Origin: JACVRW01 sp963734025
Lineage (GTDB): Bacteria > Actinomycetota > Thermoleophilia > Solirubrobacterales > Thermoleophilaceae
Direction of reading: 5' to 3'
Length of the DNA stretch: 64,000 nucleotides
NCBI GenBank assembly: GCA_963734025.1
Contig: CAVTFR010000020.1
Location: 7,006-71,005 of the forward strand
The position numbers were made by a program, and so were the translations under genes. Below the pieces are notes generated by a model that was given only the letters and a program-made list of their open reading frames with translations, was not told where the DNA came from and ran no database searches. Shown in pieces: positions 8,599 through 17,236 of the stretch. Position 1 is the first letter of the stretch, and the number at the start of each line of letters is the position of its first letter.

Positions 8599-10546
8599 GT
8601 GCTTTCTCGACATCGCTGGCGCTTCGGGCTTACCGCCGCGCTGCTGGTCCTGTTCGCCGCCACCGCAGGGCCCGTCGCAGCCGGCGAGCCGAGCCCGCCG
8701 CCCTGGCTCGTCGTCGAGAACGGCCAGACGCAGCCGCAGTTCGACCTCGCGCGGGCGATCGAGGAGACGGTCTTCGTCGAGACCGAGCTCGACAGCGACG
8801 GCGACGGCGAGCGCGACCGCGTCAGGATCCGGATCAGCCGCCCGGCCGAGACCGAGACGCAGGGCTACAAGGTGCCGGTCGTCTTCGAGCACAGCCCTTA
8901 CCGCGGCGATATCGGCGACGCGGTCAACCACGACGTCGACTCCGACGTGCTCCCGCAGGAGAACCTGTTCGGCGACCGGACCGCCGCCAAGGCGCGCAGC
9001 GCCCGCGCCGCGCGCTCGAAGCGCGTCAGGGCGAACTCGGCCCGCGCCCGCGCGCGCCTGATCGCGCGCGCCGATCTGCCGGGCTCGCTCGACGACTACT
9101 ACGTGCCACGCGGCTACGCGGTCGTCCTCGGCGAGAGCATCGGGACCTTCAACTCGGACGGCTGCCCGACCGTCGGCGACCGCGTGGAGACGCTCGGCAC
9201 GAAGGCCGTGATCGACTGGCTGAACGGGCGCGCCCGCGGACTTCGACGAGAAGGGCGACGAGGTCGAGGCCGGCTGGACGACCGGCGCCGTCGGCATGAC
9301 CGGCGTCTCCTACAACGGCACGCTCCCCAACCAGGTCGCGACTACGGGCGTCGAGGGCCTCGAGACCATCGTCCCGATCTCGGCGATCTCGAGCTGGTAC
9401 GACTACTACCGCGCCAACGGGCTCGTCGTGGCCCCGCACTCGGCGACGCAGGGGGCCGGCGACAACGTCTACCTCGGCGAGGACACCGACGTGCTCGCCT
9501 CGTTCATCGGCGGCAGCCGCGTGGACGGGATCGACGACATCTGCGCCGGGACGATCCCGTTCCTGCTGGGCGCGCAGGACCGGGTGACGGGCGACTGGAG
9601 CCCGTTCTGGGAGGCGCGCGACTACCTGGACGACGTGGACCGCATCCGCGCGAGCGTGTTCGTCGTCCACGGGCTGAACGACTGGAACGTCAAGACCAAG
9701 GCCTTCGCCGAGTGGTGGTCCCGCCTCGACCGCTACGGCGTGCCGCGCAAGATCTGGCTGCACAACGGCGGCCACGGCGGTCCGGGTGCCCCGGGTGCCC
9801 CGGGTGCAGTGGCCTTCACGGCCGTCCGGAACCGGTGGTTCGACCACGAGCTCTTCGGCGTGCAGAACGGGATCATGCGCGAGCCGCGCTCGACGATCCA
9901 GCGCGAGGACGGCTCCTACTCGGACGAGCCCGACTGGCCGGCGCCCGGCTCGCGGCCGGCGACGCTGCAGCTCTCGGCCCGCAACTCGACAGCGCCGGGT
10001 GAGCTCTCGCGGGGCCTGACCGGCTCGAGCTGGTTCGTGCGCCAGAGCTTCGTCGACCGCGGGCGCGAGCTCGACACGGACGACGTGCTGATCCAGGGGC
10101 CGGACGAGGCACGCACCGACCGGCTCGTCTATCGCTCGCACTCGCTGCGCCGTGACGTCCGCATCAGCGGGACGCCCGAGGTGAGCCTGAGGATGTCGAT
10201 CGACAACCGCAACGCGGCGAACCTGACCGCGGTGCTCGTCGACTACGGCGCCGAAGGCTCGGCCGATGCGCCCGTGATGGTCACGCGCGGCTGGCTCGAC
10301 CCGCAGAACCGGCTCAGCATCGGGCGCAGCCAGCCCGTGCGCCGGGAGCGCCTGTATCGCTTCAGCTGGGATCTGCAACCGGACGACTACGTGTTCAAGG
10401 CCGGGCATCGGATCGGCCTCGTCGTCGTCTCGACCGACCACGACTACACGATCCGGCCGGCGCCGGGGACGCAGCTCAGCCTGCGTCCGGCGCTCAGCTG
10501 GATCAGGCTGCCGGTGGTGGGCGGCCGCGGGGCGCTCGGGCTCTAG
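8599..10546 (+). pseudogene. Secreted X-Pro dipeptidyl-peptidase/CocE-like S15 hydrolase, frameshifted
   Basis: GTG 8599, preceded by ACGGAGGAG, opens a signal peptide (LTAALLVLFAATAGPVAA) followed by an S15 peptidase domain. The frame breaks near 9230-9242: upstream it ends KAVIDWLNGRARG, and the protein resumes one frame over as DFDEKGDEVEAGW. Removing one G restores a continuous product of about 648 aa. The catalytic Ser lies in GVSYNGT, the Asp in HGLNDWN and the His in NGGHGGPG, and the C-terminal part (from about 10080) is the galactose-binding-like PepX_C domain. Either a sequencing insertion or a real inactivation; the preserved triad favours error or a very recent event. Confidence 0.8.
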
Positions 10547-10679
10547 CCCGGCGCCCTGTTGTGGTTGACGGCCTCGATGCTGTTGCCGTCGGGATCGAGC
10601 ACGAACGCCGAGTAGTAGCCGGGGTGGTACTCGTGGTCGAGCACGGCGCTGACTTCCCCGGTTCGGTAATCCTTTGCCC
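10543..10679 (-). pseudogene. Remnant C-terminus of a glyoxalase/VOC-fold protein
   Basis: On the minus strand a frame ending at TAG 10543 encodes the last about 40 residues of a vicinal-oxygen-chelate protein, including LDHEYHPGYYSAFVLDPDGN and the end SIEAVNHN. Nothing of the N-terminal part is present, because the opposite-strand gene starting at 10680 occupies that place. Its stop overlaps the stop of the S15 hydrolase by 2 nt. It appears to be a deletion remnant. Confidence 0.6.
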
Positions 10680-11546
10680 GTGGCCGGCAAGACGGATTCC
10701 CTCGACCAGGTGGCTAACGAGCTCTACGGCCTTCCGTCCGGAGAGTTCACGGAGGCGCGCGACGCGCTCGTCAAGCGGCTGCGCGCCGACAAGGAACGCG
10801 AGCTCGCCAACGAGGTCAAGGCGCTGCGCAAACCCACCCTTGCGGCGTGGGCGCTGAACCAGCTCGTCCGAAACCGCCGCAAGGACGTCGAGAAACTGCT
10901 CGCGGCCGGCGAGGAGCTGCGCGAGGCGCAGGAGCAGCTCGTGGCGGGCGGCGACCGCTCGGGCTTCCAGCGCGCTGCCGCCAAGGAGCGCGAGCTGGTG
11001 GCGAAGCTCGCGCGCGACGCGGCCTCGCTCGCCGCCGAGGCGGGCGTCGGCTCGTCGCAGGGGCTCGAGGAGAAGCTCGTCTCCACCCTGCACGCCGCCG
11101 CCCTCGACGAGGAGACCGCGGCGGAGCTCGGCGCCGGGCGTGTGCTGAGGGAGCGCCAGGCGGTCGCCGGCTTCGGCGGTGGCTTCGAGATGGCGCCGGC
11201 CCCGGCCAAACCGCCGCCCAAGCGCGCGAAACAGGCGAAGCCGCCGAAGGAGGACGCTGCGAAGAAGAAGCGCGAGGCCGCGGCGGAGGCCAAGGCGCGC
11301 GAGGAGCTGTCCGCGGCGCGTCTCGAGGAGCGCAAGGCGGGGCGTGAGCGCGACGCCGTGGCGAAGGCGGCCGCGCGGGCCGCCGAGCGCGCGCGCAAGG
11401 CCGAGGAGCGCGCCGCCGAGGCCGCGCAGCGCCTCGATGAGGCGCGCGCGGAGCTGGAGGAGGCCCAGGATGAGGAGCGGGCCGCGACCAAGCGCCACGA
11501 GAGCGCCACGGCTGCGGTGGCCGCGGCCGAGAAGAAGCTCGCCTAG
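10680..11546 (+). CDS. Coiled-coil protein of the actinobacterial ELYGLP family, unknown function
   Basis: A 288-residue cytoplasmic protein. The conserved N-terminal segment is DQVANELYGLPSGEFTEARD, followed by RADKERELANEVKALRKPT and AAWALNQLVRNRR; related proteins are common in actinobacteria and unstudied. From about residue 175 the chain becomes a Lys-Pro-rich hinge (PAPAKPPPKRAKQ) and then a long Ala-Glu-Arg-Lys coiled coil to the end. GTG 10680 is preferred over TTG 10674. Function is unknown; no catalytic motif is seen. Confidence 0.75.
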   Translation: MAGKTDSLDQVANELYGLPSGEFTEARDALVKRLRADKERELANEVKALRKPTLAAWALNQLVRNRRKDVEKLLAAGEELREAQEQLVAGGDRSGFQRAAAKERELVAKLARDAASLAAEAGVGSSQGLEEKLVSTLHAAALDEETAAELGAGRVLRERQAVAGFGGGFEMAPAPAKPPPKRAKQAKPPKEDAAKKKREAAAEAKAREELSAARLEERKAGRERDAVAKAAARAAERARKAEERAAEAAQRLDEARAELEEAQDEERAATKRHESATAAVAAAEKKLA

Positions 11547-11595
11547 AGACCCATTCGTCCGCAACGAGCGGGATCAACGTAGTGGGGGCCATTGA

Positions 11596-11610
11596 CGGCC
11601 CCTGGGGCCG
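11596..11610 (+). terminator. Short G+C-rich hairpin after coiled-coil gene
   Basis: CGGCCCC and GGGGCCG flank a single T, giving a 6-bp stem with a 3-nt loop about 50 bp downstream of the stop at 11546. There is no T-tract. The rest of the 200-bp gap to 11750 shows no recognisable feature. Confidence 0.35.
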
Positions 11611-11749
11611 CTGCTTTAGTCCTCAACCGAGACGCGGACGGAGCGCAAAGAGCGAAGCCAAGAGGTTGTAAGGCTCGCCCCGCAATAGCTCAAGGGCCTC
11701 GGCCCGCGAGCGCGGACCTCAAGCGCGAAGTCTGCGTCTCTTTTGTTTC

Positions 11750-12013
11750 TCAGGGCTGGACGAGCGCGCGGCGCACCGTCTCGTCGTCGAGGCCCTCGAC
11801 CTCGATCGCCTTGTCGCGTGCGGACGCCCCGCGCACCACGGAGACCCGCCCCCTCGCGACGCCAAGGCGCTTGGCGACGAGCCGGCAGAGCGTGACATTC
11901 GCGCGGCCGTCCACGGGCGGGGCCTTTACCCGGATGAGGATCGCGTCCGCACGCTCCTCGGCTATCTCGTCTCGGCTCGAGCGGGCTTGCACGCGTACCG
12001 CGATACGCCCCAT
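11750..12013 (-). CDS. DUF167 (YggU) family protein
   Basis: An 87-aa protein of the DUF167/YggU family. The signature VKAPPVDGRANVTLCRLVAKRLGV is intact, as is the following VSVVRGASARDKAIEVEGL. The ATG at 12013 gives the standard length of the family; longer in-frame extensions would run under the divergent oxidoreductase and have no family similarity. The family is widespread, small and functionally uncharacterised. The gene stands alone on its strand. Confidence 0.85.
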   Translation of the reverse strand: MGRIAVRVQARSSRDEIAEERADAILIRVKAPPVDGRANVTLCRLVAKRLGVARGRVSVVRGASARDKAIEVEGLDDETVRRALVQP

Positions 12014-12110
12014 GTCGATCAGCGTAGGGCCGGCCGTGTCCGATCGCACACAAGCCTCGCCCAGCAGTCGCGACCCTCCGGAGTCCCCTGGACCCGGATC
12101 GGAGATGGAC

Positions 12111-13280
12111 ATGCAGGACCGACGTGTAATCGTGATTGGAGCAGGGCCGGCTGGACTCGCCTCGGCGACCGCCCTCCGGCGTCGGGGCGTCCGGCCCCTC
12201 GTACTCGACAGGGCCGACGGCGTCGCCTCCACGTGGCGCAGCCGCTACGACCGGCTGCGGCTCAACTCGAGCCGGCCGTTCTCCAAGCTGCCAGGCGCCC
12301 GCTTCCCGCGCGGCACCGACATGTTCCCCGGCCGCGACGACATGGTGCGCTACTTCGAGCGCTATGCCCAGCGCGAGCGGGTGGACGTGCAGCACGGCAC
12401 GGCGGTCGAGCGAATCGACCGCGACGGCACCGGGCTCGTCCTGGGCACCTCGGAGGGCGACGTCCACGCCTCACACGTAGTAGTGGCGACCGGCTACTCG
12501 CACACGCCGCACACGCCGGACTGGCCGGGCCGCGAGGCCTTCGTCGGCCGGCTCCTGCACTCGAGCGAGTACCGCAACCCCGATGACCTCCGGGGCGCCG
12601 ACGTGCTGGTCGCCGGCTCGGGCTGCTCGGGAATGGAGATCGCGTACGACGTCGCGACCGGCGGGGCGAGCCGGGTACGGGTGGCGGTGCGCACGGCGCC
12701 GAACATCCTGCTGCGGGATCCGGCCGGACCGGCGATCGCACTGCTGCTCTCGAAGCTCCCGCCCGGCATCGGCGACCGGCTGACGAGGGCGGCCCGGCTT
12801 CGCGAGATCGGCGACCTGTCCGCCTACGGCCTCCCGATCCCGGAAGAGGGCGTGTTCAGCCGCCTGCGGCGGCTCGGCGTGGCGCCCGCGATCGTCGACA
12901 AGGAGACCATCGAGGCGATTCGCGACGGCCGCATCGAGATCGTGCCGGGCATCCGCTCGTTCGACGAGACCGGCGTCGATCTCGACGATGACACGCGCGT
13001 CGAGCCGGACGCGGTGATCACGGCGACGGGCTACCGCACCGGCCTCGAGCCGCTCGTCGGCCATTTGGGCGTGCTCGACGAGCGCGGTGTGCCGTCGGCG
13101 CCCGACGGGGGTCCGACGGGCAGCGGCCTGCGTTTCGTGGGCTTCGTCCCCCGTCCGGCGCAGCTCGGCACGCTTGGTCCCGAGGCGCGGCGCGCCGCCC
13201 GCGGGATCGCGCGTGAGCTGCGCGGGTCGAGGGCACGGTCGCGGCGTCGCGGTTGGGCGCCGCGCCCACGTCCCGCCTGA
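12111..13280 (+). CDS. Flavin-containing monooxygenase-like FAD/NADPH oxidoreductase
   Basis: A 389-aa class B flavoprotein monooxygenase-like enzyme. The FAD-binding GxGxxG motif is VIGAGPAGLASATAL at the N-terminus, the family fingerprint FxGxxxHxxxY is FVGRLLHSSEY, the NADPH-binding site is VAGSGCSGMEIA, and the late ATGY motif is ITATGYRTGLEP. This fits N- or S-oxygenation or a YUCCA-like role, but the substrate is unknown. ATG 12111 has GGAG with a 6-nt spacer; ATG 12105 is two codons upstream. The C-terminal about 20 residues are an Arg/Pro-rich tail. Confidence 0.82.
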   Translation: MQDRRVIVIGAGPAGLASATALRRRGVRPLVLDRADGVASTWRSRYDRLRLNSSRPFSKLPGARFPRGTDMFPGRDDMVRYFERYAQRERVDVQHGTAVERIDRDGTGLVLGTSEGDVHASHVVVATGYSHTPHTPDWPGREAFVGRLLHSSEYRNPDDLRGADVLVAGSGCSGMEIAYDVATGGASRVRVAVRTAPNILLRDPAGPAIALLLSKLPPGIGDRLTRAARLREIGDLSAYGLPIPEEGVFSRLRRLGVAPAIVDKETIEAIRDGRIEIVPGIRSFDETGVDLDDDTRVEPDAVITATGYRTGLEPLVGHLGVLDERGVPSAPDGGPTGSGLRFVGFVPRPAQLGTLGPEARRAARGIARELRGSRARSRRRGWAPRPRPA

Positions 13281-13304
13281 GCCGGCGCAGGGCCGCCGCG
13301 GCAC

Positions 13305-13335
13305 TTGACTTCAAGCGCACTTGAAGGTGCATCCT
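13305..13335 (+). promoter_or_regulatory. MerR/SoxR-type promoter with operator inside the spacer
   Basis: A TTGACT -35 element (13305-13310) is followed by the inverted repeat CTTCAAG-CGCA-CTTGAAG (13309-13326). With the long 19-bp spacer used by MerR-family activators the -10 would be CATCCT (13330-13335). The core TCAAG-N4-CTTGA equals the centre of SoxR boxes. It lies 31 bp before the ATG of the MBL-fold gene. No MerR gene is in the window. Confidence 0.6.
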
Positions 13336-13365
13336 TCGAGTGTGATCGAAGAAGGAGCCTCAGCG

Positions 13366-14022
13366 ATGAAGCAGCTGACGAAGCTGGACACGGTGATCCC
13401 GGGCTTGCACGGCACGACCCCTGAAGCACTGTCGTTCGCACCATCGATCGAGGTGCGCGCGTTCCTGCTCGAGCGCGATGCGGGCAACATCCTCGTCTAC
13501 AGCAACGGCCGGCTCGACGACGACCTGGCGGCGCTCGACGACCTGGGCGGCGTCGCGCGCCGCTACCTCAATCACGGCCACGAGGCGATGTTCGGCGCCG
13601 CCCGCTTGGACGCGCCGCTCTTCGTGCATGAACACGACCGAGCCGCCGTCGAGGAGCACATGCACGTGCGCGGCACGTTCTCGCGCCGGCACATGCTCGA
13701 CGAGGACTTCGAGGTGATCCCGACCCCCGGCCACACGCCGGGCGCGACGGCCTTCCTGTGGGACGCAGGCGGGCACCGGGCGCTCTTCACGGGCGACACG
13801 CTCTTCCTCGACGGCGGCGAGTGGATCGCGGCGGTGCTGCCGAGCAGCGAGCGCGCGGCCTACGTCGAGAGCCTCGAGCTGATCCGTGAGCTCGACTTCG
13901 ACGTGCTCGTGCCGTGGGCGGCGCGCGCCGGCGGGCCCTTCCACGCAGTCACGAGCAGGGTTGCGGCCCGGCGCCGCATCGACACCGTCATCGAGCGCGT
14001 CAGGCGCGGCGGGGACCACTAG
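13366..14022 (+). CDS. Metallo-beta-lactamase-fold hydrolase
   Basis: A 218-aa MBL-fold protein. The usual HxHxDH signature is reduced to NHGHEAMFG, so the second half of the first metal site is not canonical, while the later ligands PTPGHTPGAT and FTGDTLF are present. This pattern fits a glyoxalase II-like or a divergent MBL subgroup. The ATG at 13366 has AAGGAG about 10 nt upstream. The preceding MerR/SoxR-like promoter suggests stress- or redox-induced expression. The substrate is unknown. It is followed after 31 bp by a second, unrelated-looking MBL protein. Confidence 0.8.
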   Translation: MKQLTKLDTVIPGLHGTTPEALSFAPSIEVRAFLLERDAGNILVYSNGRLDDDLAALDDLGGVARRYLNHGHEAMFGAARLDAPLFVHEHDRAAVEEHMHVRGTFSRRHMLDEDFEVIPTPGHTPGATAFLWDAGGHRALFTGDTLFLDGGEWIAAVLPSSERAAYVESLELIRELDFDVLVPWAARAGGPFHAVTSRVAARRRIDTVIERVRRGGDH

Positions 14023-14053
14023 CGCGGGCGGCCGGGACTCTAGGGTTCCGGCG

Positions 14054-14854
14054 ATGGATAGGTACATCTGCGTGACCTGCGGGACGCAGTTCGCCGACAG
14101 CGACGAGCCCCCCGCCTCGTGCCCGATCTGCCAGGACCCGCGCCAGTACGTGCCGGCCTCCGGTCAGCGCTGGACGACGCTCGCGGAGCTGGCGGCGGGC
14201 CACGAGAACGAGTTCCGGCGCGAGGGTGAGCTCACGGGAATCGGCACGAGCCCCTCGTTCGCGATCGGCCAGCGTGCCCTGCTGGTTCCGCTCGGCGAGT
14301 CCAACCTGCTCTGGGACTGCATCACGCTCCTCGACGACGCCACCGCCGTGGAGGTCGAGCGCCGTGGGGGACTGGCGGGCATCGCCATCTCCCATCCGCA
14401 CTACTACTCCGGCATGGTCGAGTGGGCGCAGCGCTTCGAATGCCCGGTCCACCTGCACGCTGCGGACGCGGAGTGGGTGATGCGGCCGGACCCGGCGATC
14501 GAGTACTGGGACGGCGAGACCCTCGAGCTCGGCGGCGGGCTGACGCTGATCCGCGGCGGCGGCCACTTCCCCGGCGGCACGATGCTGCACCGGGCCGAGG
14601 GGGCGGGCGCGCTGCTGTCCGGCGACATCATCCAGGTGATCCCCGACCGCGACCATGTCGGCTTCATGTGGAGCTACCCGAACCTGGTTCCGCTGCCTGA
14701 GAACGAGGTCGAGCAGATCGCGGCCTCCGTCGAGCCGTTCGAGTACGAGTCGATCTACGGCGCCTGGTGGGAACGCGTGATCCCGGACGGCCCAGCCGTG
14801 GTGCGGCGCTCCGCGGAGCGCTACCGGGCGGCGCTGCGCGGCGACCTCCTCTAG
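14054..14854 (+). CDS. MBL-fold protein with N-terminal rubredoxin-like zinc ribbon
   Basis: A 266-aa protein. Residues 1-30 form a CxxC...CxxC metal knuckle (YICVTCGTQF and SCPICQD), as in rubredoxin-like ribbons. An MBL fold follows, in which the metal motif is SHPHYYSG rather than HxHxDH, with later ligands RGGGHFPGGT and LLSGDIIQV. The combination resembles hydrolase-like proteins carrying a rubredoxin module and not the diiron flavodiiron enzymes, since no flavodoxin domain is present. ATG 14054 follows the previous stop by 31 bp, so the two MBL genes may share a message. Function is not known. Confidence 0.78.
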   Translation: MDRYICVTCGTQFADSDEPPASCPICQDPRQYVPASGQRWTTLAELAAGHENEFRREGELTGIGTSPSFAIGQRALLVPLGESNLLWDCITLLDDATAVEVERRGGLAGIAISHPHYYSGMVEWAQRFECPVHLHAADAEWVMRPDPAIEYWDGETLELGGGLTLIRGGGHFPGGTMLHRAEGAGALLSGDIIQVIPDRDHVGFMWSYPNLVPLPENEVEQIAASVEPFEYESIYGAWWERVIPDGPAVVRRSAERYRAALRGDLL

Positions 14855-14866
14855 GCTCGCGCCCGG

Positions 14867-16777
14867 ATGCGAGGAGGCTGGGCAGGGCTGATCGCGGTCG
14901 TCGTGCTCCTGGCCGTGCCGGCGGCCCCGGCGGCGGCGCAGCGGGCGACGCAGCCGTGCAAGGACGGGTCCGGTGCGCGCTGCGGCTCGTTGCTCGTGCC
15001 CCTGTATCGCAGCGCGCCGAACGCAGGCGGCGAGAAGCTCCGTATCCATTTCCGCGTCTACCCGCGCCGCGACCGCTCCCGGCCCGCTCTCGAGCCGATC
15101 GTCGCCGTAGAGGGCGGACCCGGCTACCCGTCGATCGACTCGGCCGAGGGGTATCTGTTCATGCTCGGGCCGTTGCGCCGGCGCCGCGAGATGATCGTCG
15201 TCGACAACCGCGGCACGGGGCGCTCTGGAGCGATCGACTGCCTGCGCCTGCAGGCCGGCAACGGCGTCTACGCGCGCGAGGTCGGGCGCTGCGCGCGCAG
15301 GCTCGGCCGGGCCGCGAACGCGTATGGCACCGGCGCCGCGGCCGACGACCTTGCCGCCGTGCTCGACAGGCTGCGCGTGCCGGTCGTCAACGTCTACGGC
15401 GACTCCTACGGGACCTATTTCAGCCAGGCGTTCGCGGTGCGCCATCCGGAGCGCGTGCGCGCTGTCGTGCTGGACGCGGCCTACGCGGTCGACGGTTTCG
15501 ACCCCTGGGTGCGCGAGGAATCGGTGGCGATCCGCTTCGCCTGGGACCAGGTGTGCCGGCGCTCGGCGAGCTGCGCCGGCGGCGCCCCGCTCGACGAGCT
15601 GCGTCAGATGGCGCTGCGGCTCGAGTCGAAGCCACTCACCGGGACCGCGGAGGACGCCGACGGCGTGCCCCACCGGGTGCGAGTGGACGGCGCGGCGCTC
15701 GGCCAGATCGCGGGCGACGCGTCGTACTACTACACGATCTACCGCGACCTGCTGGCCGCGCAGCGGGCCTACCTGCGGGGCGACCCGGCGCCGCTCCTGC
15801 GGATCGCGGCGGAAGACTTGCCCTTCACCGGCGGGGGCCCGGTCAAGAGCTACTCCGAGGGCGCCTACGCGGCTGTCGCCTGCCACGACTACCCGACGAT
15901 CTGGGACCCGTCCGCATCGCTGCCCGAGCGCCGCGCCGAGCTGCGGGCGGCACGCGCGCTGCTCGCCCCGGACGCGTACGCGCCCTTCCCCAACGACGTC
16001 TGGCTGCGCTCGCTCTACATCCACCAGGCCGTCAGCGGCTGCATACGCTGGCCGAAGGCGTCCCGCCGTGACCCGCCGGTGCCGCCCGGCGCCGCCTACC
16101 CGAGCGTGCCGGTGCTGGTCCTCGACGGCGACCTCGACGTGATCACTCCGATGGGCGACTCGATCCGCGCGGCGTCACTGTTCCCGGGGGCCACGCTCGT
16201 GCCCGTCGCGAACGTCGGCCACGTGACCGCGCTCGCGGACTTCGACGGCTGCACCTCGGGGATCGTGCGCCGCTTCCTGCGCACGCTCACGCCGGGAGAT
16301 ACGAGCTGCGCGAGCCGCACGCAGGAGATCCACGTGGTGCCTGAGTTCCCGCGCCGGGCCGCGGGGGCGCCCGCCGCGGAGCCCGCGGGCCCTGAGGACC
16401 GCTCGACGGCGCTCGACCGGCGCGTCGCCTGGGGCGCGGCCTGGGCGGTCGGGGACGCGCTCGCGCGCTGGAACCTCATGTACGGCGAGCGCGGCCATGG
16501 CCTGCGCGGCGGCAGCTTCGACGCCTCGGGGGCTTACTACTCACACGCGCCGGTGACCTTGCGGATGCGCCGCACACGCTTCGTCTCGGACGTCGCCGTC
16601 AGCGGCAGAGCCGTCTGGGACCGGCGGGTGGGCGCGGTGAGCGCGCGCCTTCGGATAGCGGGAGCACGCACAGGGTCGCTCCGGATCCGCTGGCAGACGC
16701 GGGCGACGCACTCCGTCGCCTCGCTGGCCGGGCGGCTCGGGGGCCGGCGCGTGCGGCTTCGGACACCCGCACCGTAG
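14867..16777 (+). CDS. Secreted alpha/beta hydrolase, TAP-type (S33-like) peptidase
   Basis: A 636-aa exported hydrolase. Residues 5-28 are a signal peptide ending in AAPAAAQ. The fold is marked by VEGGPGYPS (oxyanion region), VDNRGTGRSG, and the nucleophile elbow VNVYGDSYGT with Ser180. The acid is in LVLDGDLDVITP and the His in VANVGHVTAL, within the C-terminal TAP-like domain. Tripeptidyl aminopeptidases and exported esterases of actinobacteria share this layout. The last about 120 residues are a beta-rich extension with many Arg, not needed for the hydrolase fold. ATG 14867 lies 12 bp after the MBL stop. Confidence 0.85.
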   Translation: MRGGWAGLIAVVVLLAVPAAPAAAQRATQPCKDGSGARCGSLLVPLYRSAPNAGGEKLRIHFRVYPRRDRSRPALEPIVAVEGGPGYPSIDSAEGYLFMLGPLRRRREMIVVDNRGTGRSGAIDCLRLQAGNGVYAREVGRCARRLGRAANAYGTGAAADDLAAVLDRLRVPVVNVYGDSYGTYFSQAFAVRHPERVRAVVLDAAYAVDGFDPWVREESVAIRFAWDQVCRRSASCAGGAPLDELRQMALRLESKPLTGTAEDADGVPHRVRVDGAALGQIAGDASYYYTIYRDLLAAQRAYLRGDPAPLLRIAAEDLPFTGGGPVKSYSEGAYAAVACHDYPTIWDPSASLPERRAELRAARALLAPDAYAPFPNDVWLRSLYIHQAVSGCIRWPKASRRDPPVPPGAAYPSVPVLVLDGDLDVITPMGDSIRAASLFPGATLVPVANVGHVTALADFDGCTSGIVRRFLRTLTPGDTSCASRTQEIHVVPEFPRRAAGAPAAEPAGPEDRSTALDRRVAWGAAWAVGDALARWNLMYGERGHGLRGGSFDASGAYYSHAPVTLRMRRTRFVSDVAVSGRAVWDRRVGAVSARLRIAGARTGSLRIRWQTRATHSVASLAGRLGGRRVRLRTPAP

Positions 16778-16787
16778 AGTCGCCTCG

Positions 16788-17198
16788 ATGCCGCCGCTGA
16801 GCGAGGAGCTGCGCACGATCGCGGACACCGCAATCAGGGCGCTGAACTCGGGCGACCTGGACAGCTTCCTGAGCGTGGTCTCCGAGGACGCCGAGTTCAC
16901 GTCGATGATCGCGGAGGTCGAGGGACAGACCTTCCGGGGCCACGATGGCGTGCGCGCCTGGTGGGACACGGTGTCCGGCAGCTTTCAGAACGTACGCTGG
17001 GAGATCCTCGACGTCGAGGGCTCAGGCGGGCGTGGCCTCGCCAGGCTGCGGGCGTTCGGCGACCTTGGCGGAGTGGAGGTCGAGCAGATGGTCTGGCAGG
17101 CGGCCAGGTACCACGACGGCAAGCTCGACTGGTGGGGGTTCTTCCGCGCCGAATCGGATGCCCGGGAGGCGGCGGGAGTTGCCCCTGGGCAAGCGTAA
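16788..17198 (+). CDS. SnoaL-like (NTF2 fold) protein
   Basis: A 136-aa protein of the SnoaL/NTF2-like superfamily. Typical phrases are AIRALNSGDLDSFLSVVSEDAEF, FRGHDGVRAWWDTV and the final beta strand DGKLDWWGFFR. Such proteins are ligand-binding or isomerase-like cones and cannot be assigned a reaction from sequence. It starts 10 bp after the TAP-type hydrolase stop and is probably the last gene of that transcript, since a separate promoter follows. Confidence 0.78.
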   Translation: MPPLSEELRTIADTAIRALNSGDLDSFLSVVSEDAEFTSMIAEVEGQTFRGHDGVRAWWDTVSGSFQNVRWEILDVEGSGGRGLARLRAFGDLGGVEVEQMVWQAARYHDGKLDWWGFFRAESDAREAAGVAPGQA

Positions 17199-17200
17199 GC

Positions 17201-17229
17201 TTGACCTTTCGTAAGTAATGACTTAAACT
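17201..17229 (+). promoter_or_regulatory. Promoter with ArsR-type operator, leaderless start
   Basis: TTGACC (17201-17206) and TAAACT (17224-17229) are 17 bp apart. The palindrome TAAGT-AATG-ACTTA (17212-17225) lies in the spacer and runs into the -10 element, an ideal place for repression. Transcription would begin 7-8 bp downstream, at the ATG at 17237 itself, so the transcript appears leaderless. Confidence 0.65.
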
Positions 17230-17236
17230 CTCTCGC

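Noticed and set aside
6741..8663. A 640-codon minus-strand frame opposite the second exporter
   Set aside because: It has low-complexity Arg/Glu/Asp composition, no ribosome binding site, and covers two well-supported plus-strand genes.
11592..12110. A long N-terminal extension of the flavin monooxygenase
   Set aside because: The extension is antisense to the intact DUF167 gene, and the FAD-binding motif begins directly after ATG 12111 as in other members.
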